64,000 nucleotides of DNA from CAVYTF01 sp963771435 (GTDB lineage Bacteria > Bacteroidota > Bacteroidia > Chitinophagales > Chitinophagaceae), in the NCBI GenBank assembly GCA_963771435.1, contig CAVYTF010000018.1:1-64000 (forward strand), given 5' to 3'. This document shows, piece after piece, positions 62,502 to 64,000 of this stretch. The translations under genes were made by a program, and so were the position numbers. The notes under the pieces were generated by a model that was not told where the DNA came from, did not search any database, and saw only the letters and a program-made list of their open reading frames with translations. Every line of letters starts with the position of its first letter. Positions within the stretch are counted from its first letter, which is position 1.

Positions 62502-62530
62502 TTTGAGCTGCAAACCGAATGTTACTTTTG
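62502..62530 (+). promoter_or_regulatory. Bacteroidota promoter of the GH3-family gene
   Basis: TTTG (62502-62505), a 17-base spacer and TACTTTTG (62523-62530) give a full match to both promoter elements. The leader to the ATG is about 20 bases. This is the clearest promoter in the window. Confidence 0.7.
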
Positions 62531-62555
62531 TATCCCCGAAAGAAAATATTGCCAA

Positions 62556-64000
62556 ATGAAATTGAAATCTTTTTTAGCTAAACCGTTTGCCAATTATATT
62601 TCCGGTAAAATAAATAAAGGCAAAGAGACGGCTGTTGAAGACCAGGAAAAGATACTGAAAGACATAGTACGGTGGGCTGCAAAAACTGAATTTGGCAAAG
62701 AACATGGGTTTGAAAAAATTAACTCCTACGAAGATTTTAAAAAGCAGGTTCCCATACGAGATTATGAGGCTTTTAAACCGTTCATTGAAGAAATAAAACA
62801 AGGGAAACAGAATGTTTTGTGGAAGGGGAAACCGATCTACCTGGCGAAAACGAGTGGCACTACCAGCGGGGTAAAGTATATTCCCATCACTAAAGATTCT
62901 ATAAAGAATCATATTGACACCGCGCGGGACGCACTGCTTTGCTATATGGCTGAAACCGGCAATACAGCATTTGCAAACGGCAAGCTTATTTTTTTGAGCG
63001 GTTCGCCTGAACTTGAAAGGATTGGCGATATCCCTACAGGGAGGTTGAGTGGTATTGTGAATCATCATGTGCCAAAGTATTTGCGCGGCAATCAATTGCC
63101 GTCTTTTGAAACCAATTGCATTGAGGACTGGGAGACCAAGCTGGATAAGATTGTTGAAGAGACCATTAATGAAAACATGACGCTGATAAGCGGTATTCCG
63201 CCATGGATGCAGATGTATTTTGACAGGTTGCAGGAGAAAAGCGGGAAAAAGATAGGAGAGCTGTTTCCTAATTTCAGCGTGATGGTGCAAGGGGGCGTGA
63301 ACTTTGAGCCTTATAAAACCAAGCTGTATGAAAGCATCGGGAAGAAAATTGATTGCATAGAGCTGTTTCCTGCCAGTGAGGGTTTTTTTGCCTTCCAGGA
63401 TTCGCAGAAGGCAGAGGGACTGCTGTTAAACACCTGCAGCGGGATATTTTTTGAGTTTGTTCCTGCAGAAGATATTTTTAATGAGAACCCAATACGATTG
63501 GGTTTGCGCGATGTAAAGGTCGGAGAAAATTATGCGCTGGTGGTTAGCAGTAATGCAGGCTTGTGGGCGTATGATATAGGGGATACTGTAAAATTTGTGA
63601 GCACTGATCCCTACCGGTTAGTTGTAACCGGAAGAACAAAACATTTCATATCTGCATTTGGCGAACATGTGATCGGCGAAGAAGTTGAATATGCTTTGAT
63701 GAAAGCCGCTAATGAAGAAAATATAAAGATGGCAGAGTTTACCGTGGCGCCAAATATTTCAAAAAGTCAGGGGAAAAGTTATCACGAATGGTTTATAGAG
63801 TTTGAAAATCAACCAGACGATCTGGGGGTCTTTGCGAAGAAAATAGATGATAATCTGCGCAGCAAAAATGTGTATTATGATGACCTGATCAGCGGGAATA
63901 TTTTGGAGCAACTGAAAATCACTATGGTGAAAAGAAATGGGTTTATAGAATATATGAGATCAATCGGGAAGCTTGGTGGCCAAAATAAATTGCCGAGGTT
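62556..64000 (+). CDS. GH3-family acyl-adenylate/amide-forming enzyme, 3' partial
   Basis: The frame starts MKLKSFLAKPFANYISGKIN and runs off the right edge after about 481 residues, against about 500 expected. The adenylating-enzyme loop AKTSGTTSGVKYIPIT is near residue 103, then ELFPASEGFFAFQD near 270 and the family motif GLWAYDIGDTVKF near 335. GRTKHFISAFGEH links the N- and C-terminal domains. Plant GH3 enzymes adenylate jasmonate or auxin and join them to amino acids. Bacterial members are common in Bacteroidota, but their substrates are unknown. A strong promoter lies directly upstream. Confidence 0.88.
   Translation, partial: MKLKSFLAKPFANYISGKINKGKETAVEDQEKILKDIVRWAAKTEFGKEHGFEKINSYEDFKKQVPIRDYEAFKPFIEEIKQGKQNVLWKGKPIYLAKTSGTTSGVKYIPITKDSIKNHIDTARDALLCYMAETGNTAFANGKLIFLSGSPELERIGDIPTGRLSGIVNHHVPKYLRGNQLPSFETNCIEDWETKLDKIVEETINENMTLISGIPPWMQMYFDRLQEKSGKKIGELFPNFSVMVQGGVNFEPYKTKLYESIGKKIDCIELFPASEGFFAFQDSQKAEGLLLNTCSGIFFEFVPAEDIFNENPIRLGLRDVKVGENYALVVSSNAGLWAYDIGDTVKFVSTDPYRLVVTGRTKHFISAFGEHVIGEEVEYALMKAANEENIKMAEFTVAPNISKSQGKSYHEWFIEFENQPDDLGVFAKKIDDNLRSKNVYYDDLISGNILEQLKITMVKRNGFIEYMRSIGKLGGQNKLPR

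Noticed and set aside
1..64000. tRNA, rRNA, riboswitch or prophage genes
   Set aside because: No cloverleaf with CCA-adjacent acceptor stem, rRNA segment, known riboswitch core or phage gene cluster was recognised on reading. A tRNAscan-SE and Infernal run would settle small RNAs.

Overview
The window is a chromosomal piece of a Bacteroidota genome, most likely a Chitinophagaceae-type member of Chitinophagales. The evidence is SusC/SusD and DUF1735 lipoproteins, type IX secretion (T9SS) genes and cargo (PorV, GldJ, C-terminal sorting domains), DUF3467, DUF3810, a futalosine-pathway menaquinone gene, and promoters of the Bacteroidota TAnnTTTG type instead of E. coli-like -10/-35 boxes. No rRNA, tRNA, CRISPR array, transposase or prophage gene was seen.

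Layout. 1-12 kb: the end of a SprB-repeat T9SS cargo gene, a small secreted PepSY-like protein, dxs, mqnC, an HPP membrane protein, two further T9SS cargo proteins, and a pair made of a membrane-anchored YheO-type PAS protein and a bacterial pentameric ligand-gated channel homologue. 12-23 kb: ispF and porV facing gldJ, then nadC, a SUI1-family protein, pyrD, a GT87 membrane glycosyltransferase, a thiolase, nadE and queE. 23-28 kb: a rearranged area with two copies of a hairpin-rich repeat array, remnants of a T9SS sorting domain, a 5'-truncated subtilase and an intact paralogue. 28-37.5 kb: folD, a SusC/SusD/DUF1735 uptake locus, an unknown secreted protein and a second DUF1735 lipoprotein. 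37.5-57 kb: mostly housekeeping genes (DUF3467, radC, prs, rplY, pth, FAH-family, DUF177-rpmF-plsX, DUF3810, dnaG, acpP-fabF-rnc, GNATs, PDZ protein, alaS, M23 peptidase, fasciclin). 57-64 kb: VanZ-like protein, amt, a tandem-repeat array, an unrecognised two-repeat protein, a sugar nucleotidyltransferase and the start of a GH3-family gene.

Two features dominate. First, short single-base frameshifts interrupt at least twelve otherwise normal genes, including dxs (2), prs (3), nadE (2), ispF, rnc, porV, susC, queE and amt. Several are in homopolymers. This pattern fits uncorrected sequencing or assembly indels much better than real gene loss, so these genes are annotated as single broken-frame CDSs. 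Second, the intergenic space is unusually rich in unrelated tandem repeats with strict periods: 7 nt (many loci, also inside pyrD and alaS), 11 nt (upstream of mqnC and queE), 21 nt (17 units with no indel), 41 nt and 43 nt (units carrying hairpins). In the 43-nt array the hairpin arms change sequence but stay complementary, which is the strongest sign here of an uncharacterised functional element.

A third pattern is that six genes (nadC, nadE, queE, folD, dnaG and the DUF3810 gene) have a TAnnTTTG or TAnnTTCG box ending only 4-6 bases before the start codon, which predicts leaderless mRNAs.
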